From contig NC_090148.1 of the NCBI RefSeq assembly GCF_017916325.1, positions 237,001 to 301,000 of the forward strand: a stretch of DNA of 64,000 nucleotides. Reading direction: 5' to 3'. The notes beneath the pieces are model-generated. The model worked only from the letters and a program-made list of their open reading frames with translations, made no database searches and was not told the origin of the DNA. Positions 45,936 through 57,700 of the stretch are shown piece after piece; positions within the stretch are counted from its first letter, which is position 1, and each line of letters begins with the position of its first letter. The stretch is from Leishmania martiniquensis (taxonomy: Eukaryota; Euglenozoa; Kinetoplastea; Trypanosomatida; Trypanosomatidae). The translations under genes and the position numbers were made by a program.

Positions 45936-48659
45936 GAGGCGTCGCGAGGGAGAAGAGAGGCGAAGGAAGCGCAACGGAAGCGGTCCCGAACAGCCCACGG
46001 GACAGAAAAATCGCAGCGATTTGTGCTGCTCTTGCTGCCGCACGTTAAAAGGAAAGCGATGAACACACACACACACACAGAGACACACACAGCCACGCGG
46101 AGGCGAAAACAACAACAACTGTGCAGGTGCTCTGTGCGATTGCGCCCGAGGTGACGCTGACGTATTCGGTGGTAATGGTGGTTATGGTGTGTGTGCGTGT
46201 GCAGAGAGAGAGGAAAGCAAAACAGGAGTCTCCCGCGCCGAAACACACCCAGACAGGCAGACACACACACAGAGACACACACACAGACACACACACATAC
46301 AGGGAGACTCAAAGACAGACCAACACGCGCACGCACGAACGCTGGGGGAGGGGAGGGGTGGGGGCTGACGACGCGCTGTCTGTGTGTGTGAGTGTGTGTG
46401 TGTATGTTTCTCTCCCTTTTTTCTTTTAGTGCGCCTGCAGAGGAAGAGGTACGAGCAAGCACACGGGCAACAGAGAGACACACACACACACACGCACACA
46501 CACGTTTGGACGGGAGGTGCGCTTCTTTTAGAGGAGACAAAGAAAAAAGGAAAGGAGACGGAGGGGGGAGAGGTGCCAGCGAGGGGAGGATAAGGGTGGG
46601 AGGAGAGAGGAGGAGGAGGAGGGGGGAGAACAGGCAGGCAGACACACTCCTACACCGCCCGACGACTAGAGGACAGGGGGAGAAGGGGAGGGGGAGGGGC
46701 AGCCGAAACAGCTCGAGGCGAAGCAGAGGGGAAGACAAAGGCGGAAGCGCAGAAAAGGAGCGAAGGGGAGGGGGCCGCCGTGCACGTCCTCATCCACACA
46801 CACGGAGCACACGGAACGAAATGCACACAGCACCAAGAGAAGGCGGGGAGGGGCAGGGGGAGGGAGGGAGGGAGTGAGGTCGTAGGTGGAACAGAATGCC
46901 AGCGCTTCCTCCCCTCAACGCACGCAAACACAGAGACAGACAGACAGAGACACAGAAGCGCTGTGGGCCGGCGAAGACAGAGAGTGAGATGAATCAACCG
47001 CACCCACAAATGGGCACAATGCACGTCGCTGAAGGGTTGAAACAGAAGAGGCGGGAGGGGAGTGGTGGTGGGCGCCTGTTCCTGAAAGCCGCCTGGAAAG
47101 TGCGGCGCCGAAGACGATGAAGCAGGAGCCCGATAGCGAGACGGGCAACCAGGGTGGCGGTGGTGGCCGCACCTGCGCGGGAAGGCTTGCACTGAAGCAC
47201 AGAGCTTTCTTCTGCGCTCGCTGTGCAATGGTCGAACACAAACACAGTCTCGCCAGAAGACGCTCCGTCAGCGGGGAGACGGAGCCGTAGCCACAACAAC
47301 AACACAACAAGAAAAAGAGGCGCGTGACCCAACCTAAAGTACGATGGAGGATGCCCCAAAGGCAGAGAGGTCTAATGTTTCTGCACGTCTGCCTGGCGAT
47401 ACGGGCGCTCTCGCTGTTGGGCTTCGTCGAGCCTGTCGCGCTGGTCTGGCCGTCTATTTAGGCAACAGCAACAAGTCAACAAACAAATACGCTTGAGCTG
47501 GTGTGGGTCTGTAAAGCACAGAAGGGAGGAGGAGGGGGGTACTCGACGGTGTGGGTTGATGAATGTGAGGTGAGGTTTACAGGAGGGAGCGCAGTTGTTG
47601 TGGGACGCTGTCTTCCGGCGCGCCTGTGAGGGCGTGTCGGTTATCCGTCTGCCTATCAGCGAGAGGGAGGGAGAGACCACCAGAGAAGTAAATAAGGGAA
47701 AGGTGCGCTTACACACACACACGACTGTGTAGGCGCGTTTTTTTGAGTGTGCGCGCTTAAAACGCTCTGCGATGCCGCAATCGGTAGGCGCGTTGCCTTT
47801 TCCCCGTTCGCGTAATGTGCTCTCTCCTGAGTGTGTGCGTGTGTGTCAGTGTGCGAGTCAGAGTGGCGTGCGCGTTTGAATCAACAGCTCACCCTCTCCT
47901 CCTCCTCAGATGACGGAGTCCACAGAGACACACAAACACACGAAGAGAGAGCGCGCACGCGCAGTAAATTTACGACGAAATGTATAGTTGGGGATGATCA
48001 GTCCCTCTCTCGCTTGTGGCTCAAGGGGGGAGGTGTGGTGGGGAAGTGGGTGGAAGCGGAAAGGGGTAAGGGGAGGAGGGGAGAGGATGGATGGGTCGGG
48101 TGGGTGGCTCGGCTGTGTGTGTGTGGGTGTGTGTGGAAGGAGGCATGCGAGTACTGCGCTTACTACACTGGCTTTGTTCATGGCGCCCGATACGCATGCA
48201 GATGTGTTCACGCAGCGCAATTGGAGAAGCGTGGGGTGAAGGATGGGAGGGACGGAGAGAGCGAAGAGAGTCATCGTAGTGGAAGAGCGAAGGAGGAAAT
48301 GGGCGCGCGGGGTAGGTGAGACGGCCGAAAGGATGCCAGCCAGGCACACAGAGACATTGGTGGGCGCTTCCGATGCGACCACGCAGCGTGAGAGCGAGCC
48401 CGCAACATGAAGCCGCGAAAGCACTACTCGACACGACCGCCGATGAGGGTTCGCGTGCGCACTAGAGGCCGTCGCACTCATTCATGTATTAGCAGACCCC
48501 CATGCACCGGTGCAGCCCTACCATTCGAGGCACCCTTGCACTCAGCACGTGGCCTCTTGTTTCGCCCGGCGTCTTTCGAGGGCATTGCGTGACATTCTTT
48601 TTGACGGCGCGAGCGTACACGCACAAACATGCAGACATACACACATACTGCCTTGACGT
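45936..48659. other. Longest intergenic region (2.7 kb)
   Basis: It should include the leader of the 2605-residue protein and the 3' UTR of the LYR-protein gene. It is rich in CA/GT simple sequence (46060-46092, 46260-46302, 46380-46405, 46480-46505, 48115-48136) and in purine runs on plus (46555-46690, 46845-46875). A hydrophobic minus-strand frame at 46994-47359 has no ATG and is not called. No gene or RNA was recognised. Confidence 0.7.
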
Positions 48660-49532
48660 TTACGGCATATATTGGGGCTGACGGGAGGCGCGGAGGGCAC
48701 CGCGGAGCGAATTCAGCGTTTCCTTCTGCTCATCCGTCAAGAGCCGCTTCTCCTTCTGCGTCATCTCGCGCGCTGTCACACCAGAGGCGAGTTGCAGCAC
48801 GTACTCGTACCATGACGTGTAGAAGATGGTTGCTGCCACCGCGTCGGCGTCTGTGTGACGCGTGAACTCGCCCTGGACAAAGCGGTTGCCGAACTCTTGC
48901 TGCTCTGGGGTGAGAAGGTAGCGGAGGAGGTAGTCGCCCTCGTCCTCAGCCAGGCTGTGGTCGGCTTCCGTCGCACCGACCGCGACGTTGGTCGCAGTGA
49001 CCTGCGAGGTGGCGCACACACCGGTCACGGCAGACAAGGCCGCTTCAGGCCCTTGCTCGCGCGACGTGCGCAGAGAGACTGCCACCTCCTTGTTGTGCAG
49101 GCGTAGAATGGTGCGGTAGAGGCGCACAAAGGACAAGCGCCACTCGGGCGACTTGTACGGCTGCTTCTGCAGCTGTGAGGGGTGTGTGAGGCCAGCGAGA
49201 GACAGGCGGAGGGACAGGTTCGTCCCAAGACCAACGCTGCTCATGACGGTTGCCGACGCGGCGGGCGCCGCACTGTCGGATGTCGCCGTCGCTTTCTGTG
49301 TCTTCTCGCGAGCTAGTCGAGCCTTGGCGGTGACACTGAAGGGACCGTAGCCCATCGGTCGCACTACTGCGTCAACATCGATGTTCTTCGCACCCGCACC
49401 ATCGCCCCTACCGCAGCGGCCCGATGCACTCGATGCGTACCGCCGGGCTGGCGCCACAAGGGCGCCGCAGCAACTGCGCACAAGTTTAGAAGAGGACGCA
49501 AGGTTCACGTAAGAAAGCCGCATGGCCCACAT
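48660..49532 (-). CDS. LYR-motif mitochondrial protein, SDHAF3/ACN9-like succinate dehydrogenase assembly factor
   Basis: The 290-residue protein probably helps insert iron-sulfur cofactors into, or protect, the SDH iron-sulfur subunit in the mitochondrial matrix. Residues 1-50 are rich in Arg, Ser and Ala (SSSKLVRSCCGALVAPARRY) and suit import. The family part starts with FVRLYRTILRLHNKE, with L138-Y139-R140 as the LYR motif. It resumes at FGNRFVQGEFTRHTDAD (214-230), matching the family's YVKDEFRRHK block, then WYEYVLQL, and ends LTDEQKETLNSLRGAL like the family's terminal helix. About 60 residues separate the LYR helix from the GNRFVQ block, where animal SDHAF3 has about 10. The protein is also much longer than the roughly 125-residue animal form because of its N-terminal extension. 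The first ATG is used; the longer frame begins at GTG. LYR membership is firm; SDHAF3 is the best sub-call. Confidence 0.8.
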   Translation of the reverse strand: MWAMRLSYVNLASSSKLVRSCCGALVAPARRYASSASGRCGRGDGAGAKNIDVDAVVRPMGYGPFSVTAKARLAREKTQKATATSDSAAPAASATVMSSVGLGTNLSLRLSLAGLTHPSQLQKQPYKSPEWRLSFVRLYRTILRLHNKEVAVSLRTSREQGPEAALSAVTGVCATSQVTATNVAVGATEADHSLAEDEGDYLLRYLLTPEQQEFGNRFVQGEFTRHTDADAVAATIFYTSWYEYVLQLASGVTAREMTQKEKRLLTDEQKETLNSLRGALRASRQPQYMP

Positions 49533-50455
49533 CTTTACTAAGAGACGAAGACGGCAAAGAGAGAGAGGAGTTGGGGGTGGGGCTGAGGGGGGAGGACGGA
49601 TGCTGGCTAGCGAGGAGGACACGCCCAGCGCACTGCTGAACGGAGGCGTGGGCGTGGGGAGAGAGGGTGGCGCGGCAGCCGAGAGGACGCATCATGATAG
49701 CGAGAGAGAAAAGGCAGCGATCCATTATTGCGATGGCCACTGCATCCATACACTGACGCAGGCTGCCCGTCAACGCACCGCACGCCACGTGATGCCCCCC
49801 TCCTCCCTTCCTCCCTCCCTGGCCACCTTGCGCGGCCTTGAAAAAAATGAGGAGAGGGGGTGGGAGAGGGGTTTACCGTGCGGCGCGGGCGCCGCTCGTC
49901 CCTTTTGTTTGGCTCCCTTATCGACCCGGTGCTGGAGCTGGAGGAAGTGGAGCGCTGCACGTTCGCGTCGGGTGTGGGGGCGATCACAAAAGGCGTGCAT
50001 GCGAGATTAAGGCTTACACACACACGCCCACAGGGAGAGAGAGAGAGACGGAGGGCAGGTGCTGCTACTGTACATCGTCACGATCGCCAGCCACCGGTCG
50101 CTACCTCTTTGCAACGGTCGTGATGGCGACAGCGTGCGGCGACGGTGGCGGTGGCGGAGAGAGAGGGAGAGGAGAAGCGGATGCCAAAGCGGCCCTCTCA
50201 ACGGGAGCGCGCGCGCACACACACATAACGGGGGGGGAGGGAGAACTCAGGTAATGCAGAGGGACTCCTCGAGATACGCCAGAGGCCGTGACACTGACCA
50301 AAAGCCTTAGCACCAGTCGTTTACACGCCACGGGGCTCCCGCCATTTCCCTCCTCCTCCTTCCGCGCGGCCCCTTTTCACCCTATCGGCGCGTCGGCGCC
50401 TCCGCTGGGGGTCGTTCCCCGGAGCCTCCAGCAAGCACCCGGTGGCGCGCGAGCT
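49533..50455. other. Intergenic region between the LYR-protein gene and the 1194-residue protein gene
   Basis: Purine-rich on plus near 49556-49605 and 49845-49870, the likely trans-splicing region of the LYR-protein gene. A short CA run lies at about 50013-50025 and a G8 run near 50229-50236. No gene was recognised. Confidence 0.8.
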
Positions 50456-53400
50456 TCACTGCCCCTGCATCGTACTTCTCCGGGAGCCCCTGCCAAAGCT
50501 GACAGGCCCCACGTGCTTACCGCCGGCGGCACCGCTGCTCAGCAGTGCGAGCCGGTTGCGCTGCGTCTGCGGCGTGGGGTAGCCTTCCATGATGTCGATC
50601 TCCTTTTCTTGCCATAGGCGATAGGTGACCTTTGAATTCTCGGCACGCTCCCGCTGCACGTTCACCCGCGCCTGCAGCAGCGCCGCCCGCTCCTTAGCGA
50701 GGGCGTTGATGCGACTGGCGACCGGCAACGCCGCTTGCCGCGGGTTCAGACCTGCCTCGACCAAAGCCGCAAGGGAGCGGTTAGTGTAGACGCGCTGCAG
50801 GTGCGCATTCCACATGATCTTCATATTGAGTCGCGCGAGCTTCTTGCACAGCTGCATCTCTGCATCGTACGCGTGGCGAGCGGCGAACACAACGTCCGTG
50901 TGGCTCATGGGGTTCAGCGCCAGCGCCGCACAGAGGTGCTGGAGAGGCTTGCCGGCAGACGGCCGCGTGCTATCCGGCAAAACGATTTGGCTCATAATGA
51001 AGTGGTGCAGTGTCGTGTACAGCTGGCTGAAGACGCTGAGGGAATCCCGCAGACGGATTGCCTCGCTGGCGCCGTAGCGCAGGTGAATGATGTGGGCAAG
51101 GGGGTCCGTCGTGTTGCGCAGCCTCAGCGGCCACGGATGATAGCCGCAGCGGTATTCAGTCGTCAGCATCGGCATGAGCAGCGCGCCCGCCGACTCGACC
51201 ATGTCCTGCATGGAACGCACGCGAGCGCTGAGGACCACATTTTCGCTGAGTGTTTTGTCGACGAGGGCAGAGCGCCGGAGCAGACTCTGAGTAGTGTTGT
51301 ACAGAATCGCCTTGAAGAAGTGAAGCTGCTCTGCCACGTGGGCGCGCAGCTGATGCAGCGCTTGGCGGAGGCCCGAGACGTGCTGATGGAGTACGGCACG
51401 CACCTGCGTTGTGTCCGTCAGCGCACGCAGCCGCTCCACCTCGTGTTTCTGCTCCGCGACGATGCAGTTGTGCTCAGCGGTGCGTATGAGCATACTTTTC
51501 TTCAGCGCGTGCTGCCGCTCGTCGTACGCGATACGCATCCCATCGATCTGCTGCTTTGCATCCTTCCGGAAGTCGAACTTCGCCGCCGCCACATCTGCGC
51601 ACCCGCCACGCACCACCTGCAGCGTGTGCGAGGGCAGCTTTGCATCCTCCTCGACTGCCAGCAGCACCAGATCGAGAAGACTCGTCACCGCCTCCAGGTC
51701 GTTAGGCTGCTGCTCACCCCCCGCTGCCCCGGCAGGACCGCTGCTGCTAACGACGCAGAAGGACGGGATGCCGGGCACAGGGGCGCCCGCTCCCGACGGA
51801 ATGGCTGAGAGGCTCGCTCCTAGGGAGGCGTTGGCGCCGTTTGCGTGCAGCTGCATCGCAGCCGACCGCCCGCGGCCACCACTACCGTAGATGCCACCGC
51901 AAACACTCCCGATGCTTCCGCTGGTGCTCAGCCGCTGCCCCGAAATCAGCCGCGGAGGGCGATACTGCTGCTTCAACTGTCCATCTCCAGACAGCGATAG
52001 CGCCATGGACGGCGCGGTGCTTGGGCCGTACTGCTTGTGCATTCGCATGGGGCCCAAGACGGAGATGGAGGTGTTGGGGCCCTCGTTGATCGCGTCGCTG
52101 ATGCCAGAAGGCGAAACCGCCCCACGAGGGAGTTGGTGCTGCGAGTGCTGTTGCTGCTGCAGATGCTGCACCCGCCCTGATGCCAAGTGCAGCTGAGACC
52201 GCAGCATCGTGCACTCCCGCAGGAGCGTTTCCCGCAAGTACTGCAGCACACACTTCTTCTGTTCTGTGTACTGTGCCTCCTCGCACAGCTGATTCGTTAG
52301 GGCTCTGCGGTGCATATGCGCATCCGCCAGCTGCGCCTCGAGCATCTCTATCTGCTGCTGCAGTGCCGCGTAGTCGGCCTTTGGCACCATAGTCAGACTG
52401 TTCTCCTCAGTCACGGTGCCAACGCTCGCCAGGCACGTTGCATGATGGGCAGCCGCGAACGCAGACGGCGGTGCCGCCGACGCCTCGGCGAGTTCCTTGT
52501 GACCGCTGGCTGCCTCCTTTGCCATTGCGAGTGATTCTGGCGTGGCTGTGACGTCGCTGGGTGATGAGCTGTAGCCGCCAGCAGCGCTTCCCCCGCTCAG
52601 GTGGTCTCGCAGCACCTGGCGACACTGGGACACGTGACCGGCGACTCCATTTAAGGCCCCGCCCTGCGGCGCTGCGACGTTTAGCCGCGACGACTTGCCA
52701 TAACCGGACGGCAGCTGCGCATCAGCAAGTGCGCTTGTGCCGCCCGTGAGGGCGCCATGCTTTCCAGAGCCCGCGGTATCCAAGTCGCGCGGCACGTTGA
52801 CAATGGCGGGGAGCAACACCGTTGCAGCTTGAGCGCTCGCCGGCTGGCTCCGTGCGGCGCCATCGTCCAAGATCTGTCCACGTATCGCCCCCGTGACACG
52901 GTCCTCCACGTAGCCGGCGCGGGGCACCAATAGCGGTTTCCTGCGAAGTTCCTGGAACACCTGCGCGATATCTTGCTGGGCGGCCCCGGTCGCTGCCTTA
53001 CCTCGGCTCGCGCTGTACTGCGAGTAGAGCGGAATTTCCTTCAAAAGTCGGTCCAGCAGCGCGCGAGACTCGAAGGAGAAGACGATGCAGTCCTTCAGCG
53101 ACCCGCTTTCGGCGAGCGACAGCTTCTTCTGCAACGTCCCCATCACATGTTGAATGACGAGCCGCAAAGGAAGAGGGCACGGCTGCCCGGCAATGTCACG
53201 CTCCAGCTCGGCATCTCCCGCGGCCTCCGCGGTCGAGCCCCTGGCGCTGCCGGTGCCGGGGAGGCGCTCCATAAGCTGAAACTGAGTCAGTCGCGACGAG
53301 CTCTTTCTACCGTCACCGCCGCCGTCGCGTTCGGCGGTGGGGCTGTCGTCCCGTGACCTCGGCGAGTCGTGCGCAGGCGCCTTGGCGGTCACCATGCTCA

Positions 53401-54040
53401 CACGAGAGCCTTTGGAGAGGCGGAAAGCCGACCGTCTGCCCGTACCCGCCTCTGCGTCGTCGAGGACTTGCTTCGTCGAGGAGGAGGAGGAGGCGGGCGG
53501 TAGAGGTGGCGAGCGGCGCTTCGTGCTTTGCCGCTGCCCATGCTCGACTGCTTTCAGCTCCTGCTGGTCCCACCCACACTCCAGCTCCAGATGTATGCCG
53601 TACTGCTCGGCTAGGGAGGCGCGGGACAGTTCCGCGTAGTTCAGCTGATGCTGCAGCCGCCGCATGATGCGCCTGTAAACGTCGTGCAAGTTGGCGTGCA
53701 CAGCCTCACCGTTGACCATGAGGGGCGCGGCCTCGGGCTGCTGCGCTGCTGCGCTCTCGCCGCCCGCTAAGGCGCCCTGCACCTGCTGGCTCTGTGGCAG
53801 CTTACCGGAGGCCCTGTAGGGGCCCGACCCACTGTGAGGGACCTGAGTAGGCGTAACGCGAGAGCCGACGTAGCTGTCGGCAGGCACGCGAGGCTCCGCG
53901 CTGCGCTCATGTAGACTGCAAGGCGTTCGCTCTGGCAGCGAGACATTGGGGTACGGAGTGTTCATGTTGTTCACATACACGCGACTACCGGTGCTGTGAT
54001 GGTGCTCGCGGCCATCACCTTCGACGCTGACCCGAGACAT
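50456..54040 (-). CDS. Unrecognised coiled-coil protein
   Basis: The 1194-residue protein has no family I recognise. The N-terminal third is Ser/Ala/Gln-rich with one ordered island, YRRIMRRLQHQLNYAELSRA, followed by SLAEQYGIHLELECGW (about 125-165). A coiled coil covers roughly 560-640 (LQQQIEMLEAQLADAHMHRR and EQKKCVLQYLRETLLRECTM). After another Ser/Gly/Gln-rich linker, the last 400 residues are continuous helices with little low complexity. They include LRQALHQLRAHVAEQLHFFK, MPMLTTEYRCGYHPWPLRLR and INALAKERAALLQARVNVQR. Such an arrangement is common in trypanosomatid cytoskeletal and flagellar proteins, but that is only a guess. The upstream frame begins at TTG and reads as leader, so the first ATG at 54040 (MSRVSVEGD) is used. 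Confidence 0.78.
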   Translation of the reverse strand: MSRVSVEGDGREHHHSTGSRVYVNNMNTPYPNVSLPERTPCSLHERSAEPRVPADSYVGSRVTPTQVPHSGSGPYRASGKLPQSQQVQGALAGGESAAAQQPEAAPLMVNGEAVHANLHDVYRRIMRRLQHQLNYAELSRASLAEQYGIHLELECGWDQQELKAVEHGQRQSTKRRSPPLPPASSSSSTKQVLDDAEAGTGRRSAFRLSKGSRVSMVTAKAPAHDSPRSRDDSPTAERDGGGDGRKSSSRLTQFQLMERLPGTGSARGSTAEAAGDAELERDIAGQPCPLPLRLVIQHVMGTLQKKLSLAESGSLKDCIVFSFESRALLDRLLKEIPLYSQYSASRGKAATGAAQQDIAQVFQELRRKPLLVPRAGYVEDRVTGAIRGQILDDGAARSQPASAQAATVLLPAIVNVPRDLDTAGSGKHGALTGGTSALADAQLPSGYGKSSRLNVAAPQGGALNGVAGHVSQCRQVLRDHLSGGSAAGGYSSSPSDVTATPESLAMAKEAASGHKELAEASAAPPSAFAAAHHATCLASVGTVTEENSLTMVPKADYAALQQQIEMLEAQLADAHMHRRALTNQLCEEAQYTEQKKCVLQYLRETLLRECTMLRSQLHLASGRVQHLQQQQHSQHQLPRGAVSPSGISDAINEGPNTSISVLGPMRMHKQYGPSTAPSMALSLSGDGQLKQQYRPPRLISGQRLSTSGSIGSVCGGIYGSGGRGRSAAMQLHANGANASLGASLSAIPSGAGAPVPGIPSFCVVSSSGPAGAAGGEQQPNDLEAVTSLLDLVLLAVEEDAKLPSHTLQVVRGGCADVAAAKFDFRKDAKQQIDGMRIAYDERQHALKKSMLIRTAEHNCIVAEQKHEVERLRALTDTTQVRAVLHQHVSGLRQALHQLRAHVAEQLHFFKAILYNTTQSLLRRSALVDKTLSENVVLSARVRSMQDMVESAGALLMPMLTTEYRCGYHPWPLRLRNTTDPLAHIIHLRYGASEAIRLRDSLSVFSQLYTTLHHFIMSQIVLPDSTRPSAGKPLQHLCAALALNPMSHTDVVFAARHAYDAEMQLCKKLARLNMKIMWNAHLQRVYTNRSLAALVEAGLNPRQAALPVASRINALAKERAALLQARVNVQRERAENSKVTYRLWQEKEIDIMEGYPTPQTQRNRLALLSSGAAGGKHVGPVSFGRGSRRSTMQGQ

Positions 54041-54726
54041 CGAGAAGAGCAGGGCCGATGACAAGGGGTGGGGCGAGGGGGGGAAAGACACGCGCGGGCA
54101 CCTCAGATGAGAAGGAGGCTTGCTCGCCCTGGCTTGGGGGACGCGCACAGCACCCGATGGCCTCACAGTGTGCGTGTCAGATGAGACTGGTGCTCGTGCG
54201 TGCGCTGTGCTTATACTGGGACGCAGGGAGGGAGGGAGAGGAGAGGAGTGTGGCAGGTAAGCGAGATGAACGACACGAAGCAATCAACCGCCGCCATGAT
54301 CTCTACAGCATACGCACGCATGTGCCGTGCATGAAGTCAACCGCATCGACACACACACATATATATATATATATGTATATGCGTATGTGCGTGTATATGT
54401 GTGTGTGCGCATGCTCGAGAGAGCGAGAACGAGGGGGTGGGATGGGTGGGGCGGGTATGTATTTAACTTCTATACCTGCGGAGAGGTTAGATGACCCGTG
54501 TCAGCAGGGGAGGGGGACCGCACCGATGCGCGCGAGTCATCTCAGACATCTGAGTCGCGCAATGACATACGGAGGCACACATAAACACACACACTCCTCA
54601 AAGAAAAGGGTAACCGCACACGGAAAAAAAAGAAAAGGGATGCGATACACACACACACACGCGCGCACCATCGATACAGAGAGACACACAGACGCTCGCA
54701 AAGCGAGACCCACGCTGCTCGCACAA
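54041..54726. other. Intergenic region upstream of the 1194-residue protein gene
   Basis: Contains CA then TA repeats (54350-54374), GT-rich sequence at 54385-54406, and further CA runs near 54575-54592 and 54647-54660. No gene was recognised. Confidence 0.8.
54359..54374. repeat. (TA)n tract preceded by CA repeat
   Basis: GACACACACACAT is followed by alternating AT, then by TG/TA-rich sequence. Confidence 0.9.
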
Positions 54727-57700
54727 TCATGAGCGGCCCGCCGAGCATGCCGGAGGTGGGGAGTCCCCACCATCGAGGGGCTCCCCCACGTACGACTCTA
54801 CAGGCGTACCAGCACTGGACGCTGCCTCATCGTCCGCGGCCGTACCACCCCTCGCTATGGGAGACTCCAGCGAGCACCCGTGGAAGGAGGAGACGGAGCT
54901 GAAGCTGACTGCATCCGCTTCGTCCTTCGCAGAAACCAACTCGGCCACATTGGCAGCGACTGTGACAACATTGCCTACCGCGTTCATGCCCGGAACCGAC
55001 GGCAGCGGAGGGGGTGAAGAGATCGGCGGCTTCCGGGGCAAAGGCGCGCATGCAGCGCTGGCGTGCGCGACGTGTCCCGGGAACAGCTCCACGGCGACGG
55101 CCACGGGCCGTGGGGCCGCACCGTTGGGGGGAGGACCCAGCGGCACCTCATCTCTCGCCTCCTCAAGCCCAGCCCCGTTTCCCTTAGCTCCTGGCAGCGG
55201 TGATGGCTCACAAAAAATGCCGGTCATGGAGGCGCCATCGTCCCCCGTTTCCTCGAGCTCAGCGGCGATTGCGCCTGTGCCCGATGAAACCCTCTCCTCC
55301 ACCCTCTCTGGCACGACGCGGTAAGCGGCGGAGCTGCTGCTGCTGTCGGTGCTCACCGCAGTTGAGGTGGAGTAGGAGTTGCTCGCCGCATTCTGCGCTG
55401 CAGCTGCTTTCGCAGACTCGTCAAGTGGAGAGAGCAGCGGACAGGAGCGAGCGTGGGAGGGGCGACGGTGCACGCGAGGAGTCACGGACGCTGTACACTC
55501 AGCGTACTCCTCGTCTTCCTCTTCGACCGTGGCTGCACTTAGCGCTTCATGCGCTGACACGGGGGACTGAGCAGGCGGCAGAGAGAAGCACTGCGACCCT
55601 TGAACTGGTGGGTGCAACGCTGATACAGATGCGGAAGCTGTCGCTGCAGGAGCGGCTGCAGTGGCAGACAACGCGCTCAGCGCGCCAGTGGTGCGGCTAT
55701 CGTCTAAGACGACCGGCGGCTTATGGTGGGCAAGCAGCCGACGCTCTGGCAACCTTGACACGACCGACGCTGCTGCCGAGGAGGGGGAGGCACTCGCTCG
55801 ACTGCTTGTGGTGCTGCTCTTCTTCCATGCCGGCCGCGGCCTCTGTGGAGGCGGCAGAAGCACAGAGTTTTCCAACTTGGCGTCAGCGGCTGCGGTGGTG
55901 GACGTTGACGGTGGCGGTGGCGCTTCATCAGGCACACCTTTCCAGTCCAAGCTGCACGCTCGACTCTTTGTGGGCGGCATCTGTGCCGGCTGGCTCCTAT
56001 GCGCTTCGCGGCTCATCTCTGCCTGTGCAGACGCGGCGAAAGCCGTGAGCGACGACGATGACAGCGTCGATGAAGAGAAGTTGGTGAGGTGCGAGACGTC
56101 CTCGACAGCTGCAGCTTTCAGCGCGGCTACTGGGGCAGGTCCCCGCGTTGTCGCGGACTCATCTGCACCGTTCGCCGTCTCAATCGTGGTGGCGAGCGCG
56201 TGCGGCTTACTCTCGCGCTCCAGCTGACGCAGGCGCTCGTAGTGATCGCGCAAGATGCTGAAGAGGTGAGAGTCATGCGCCATGGCGATGCGCATCCGCG
56301 CCTCGCCTTCTTCGTGCACGAGGACGGTGCGGTATGCCTCTGACGTACTGCGAGGGTCCGCGGCGGCTGTGGAGGAATGCCGGCACACGGGGGGCAATCG
56401 AGAAGACGTCGACGAGGAGACTGTGTGCTGCTCCAAGAGCTGTGCCGAAGACGCAGGGGTACTGGACTTGCCCCTCGACGCAACAAGAGCCTCCGCCGAC
56501 ACCACTGATTCGTCAGCAGGTGCATCCACTGCATTCACTCCCGCCACCGTTGCTGCGTTAGCTGCCCGCCAGTCGAGCTTGCGGCGCACATGCGACAGAG
56601 GGGCGGCGGCCGGTGCATCGGTCGTCGCCGCCGCGTACCGCTGATGGTGCAGCGGCGACACAGCTGCCCTAGGTGCGACGCTGGCGCTTCCCCCGTTGTC
56701 TACCGAGGGACCTCCGCGGTGGCCGCCTTTGCACATGCGTGGATAGATGTGAACGCGTTCTGACGGAGGTGGGGCGGGGTAGACCAGAGTACCGGCGGAC
56801 GCGGCAGCCGATGCTGCTCCCCCTGCGGACGGCGAGTGCGACGGTGGTGTGGCGCGGGTGAAAATAATGGCAGATGATTCACCGCGCTCCTCGTCACGGC
56901 GCCGACGGTCGCTGTGGTCTCTGCGGCCGTGGCGCGCGCCATCAAGGGGCGCCGTGAACGAGCACTCCCGCCTTTGCGCTTTGTGAGGCTCAGGGTGATG
57001 CCGCGAGTCTCTCGCTTGCTCCTCGTGCGCTGTGCGCTGACAGCGAGTGCGACTACGGTGCGTCCTTGACGGGGACCGATCCGCTCCCGCATCACTGGAG
57101 GCGGAGCGTGACCGCGCGGAGACGCACACGTGCCTATCCAAGCTGCAATGAAGGCCACAGTGAGAGCCGTGCCGAGTGTGGCCGTGCACGCCGACATCAC
57201 CAATGACATTCGCCGCCGCCATTGCCGACAGCACCTCGCGCACCTGGCGCATGCCACGTATAATCACCTCCGCGCTCTGCGCTGCCCCTTGAAGTAGAGC
57301 GCGTCGGAGCGGCCCATCGGCACACACGCTACTGCCAACGTAACCGCCCTCGTCGCCACTCTCATCGCCTTTAGTGCTTGTGTGACGACACGACCTGCGC
57401 GTATAAAGCGAGGTGTCGAGTCTCCCGCGCTCGTACGAGTCGCAGCGGGCATCGGAGCCCGCGTCGCGAGGCGCCGCCGCTCCGCCATACAACAGGAGCG
57501 GGACCCACTGAATCGCGGGGGCAAGACTGTCCCAGCTGGTTGCAACAGAGCGGAGTTCGGTGTCGGTGCGCGAGGCGCTGCGCTCTTTCTGATCGGTTTC
57601 ATCGAGGAAGCTCTTCAGTGTTGAAGCGCTAGGGCCGCCGGCGCAGTTGTAGGGATGAACCTCGCCAGGCCTTGGCGAAGATGGTGACCGCGCGCGGTCC

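Noticed and set aside
46994..47359. Minus-strand frame with a strongly hydrophobic segment like a signal peptide
   Set aside because: It begins at TTG and contains no ATG at all. The rest has the Arg/Pro-rich look of translated UTR.
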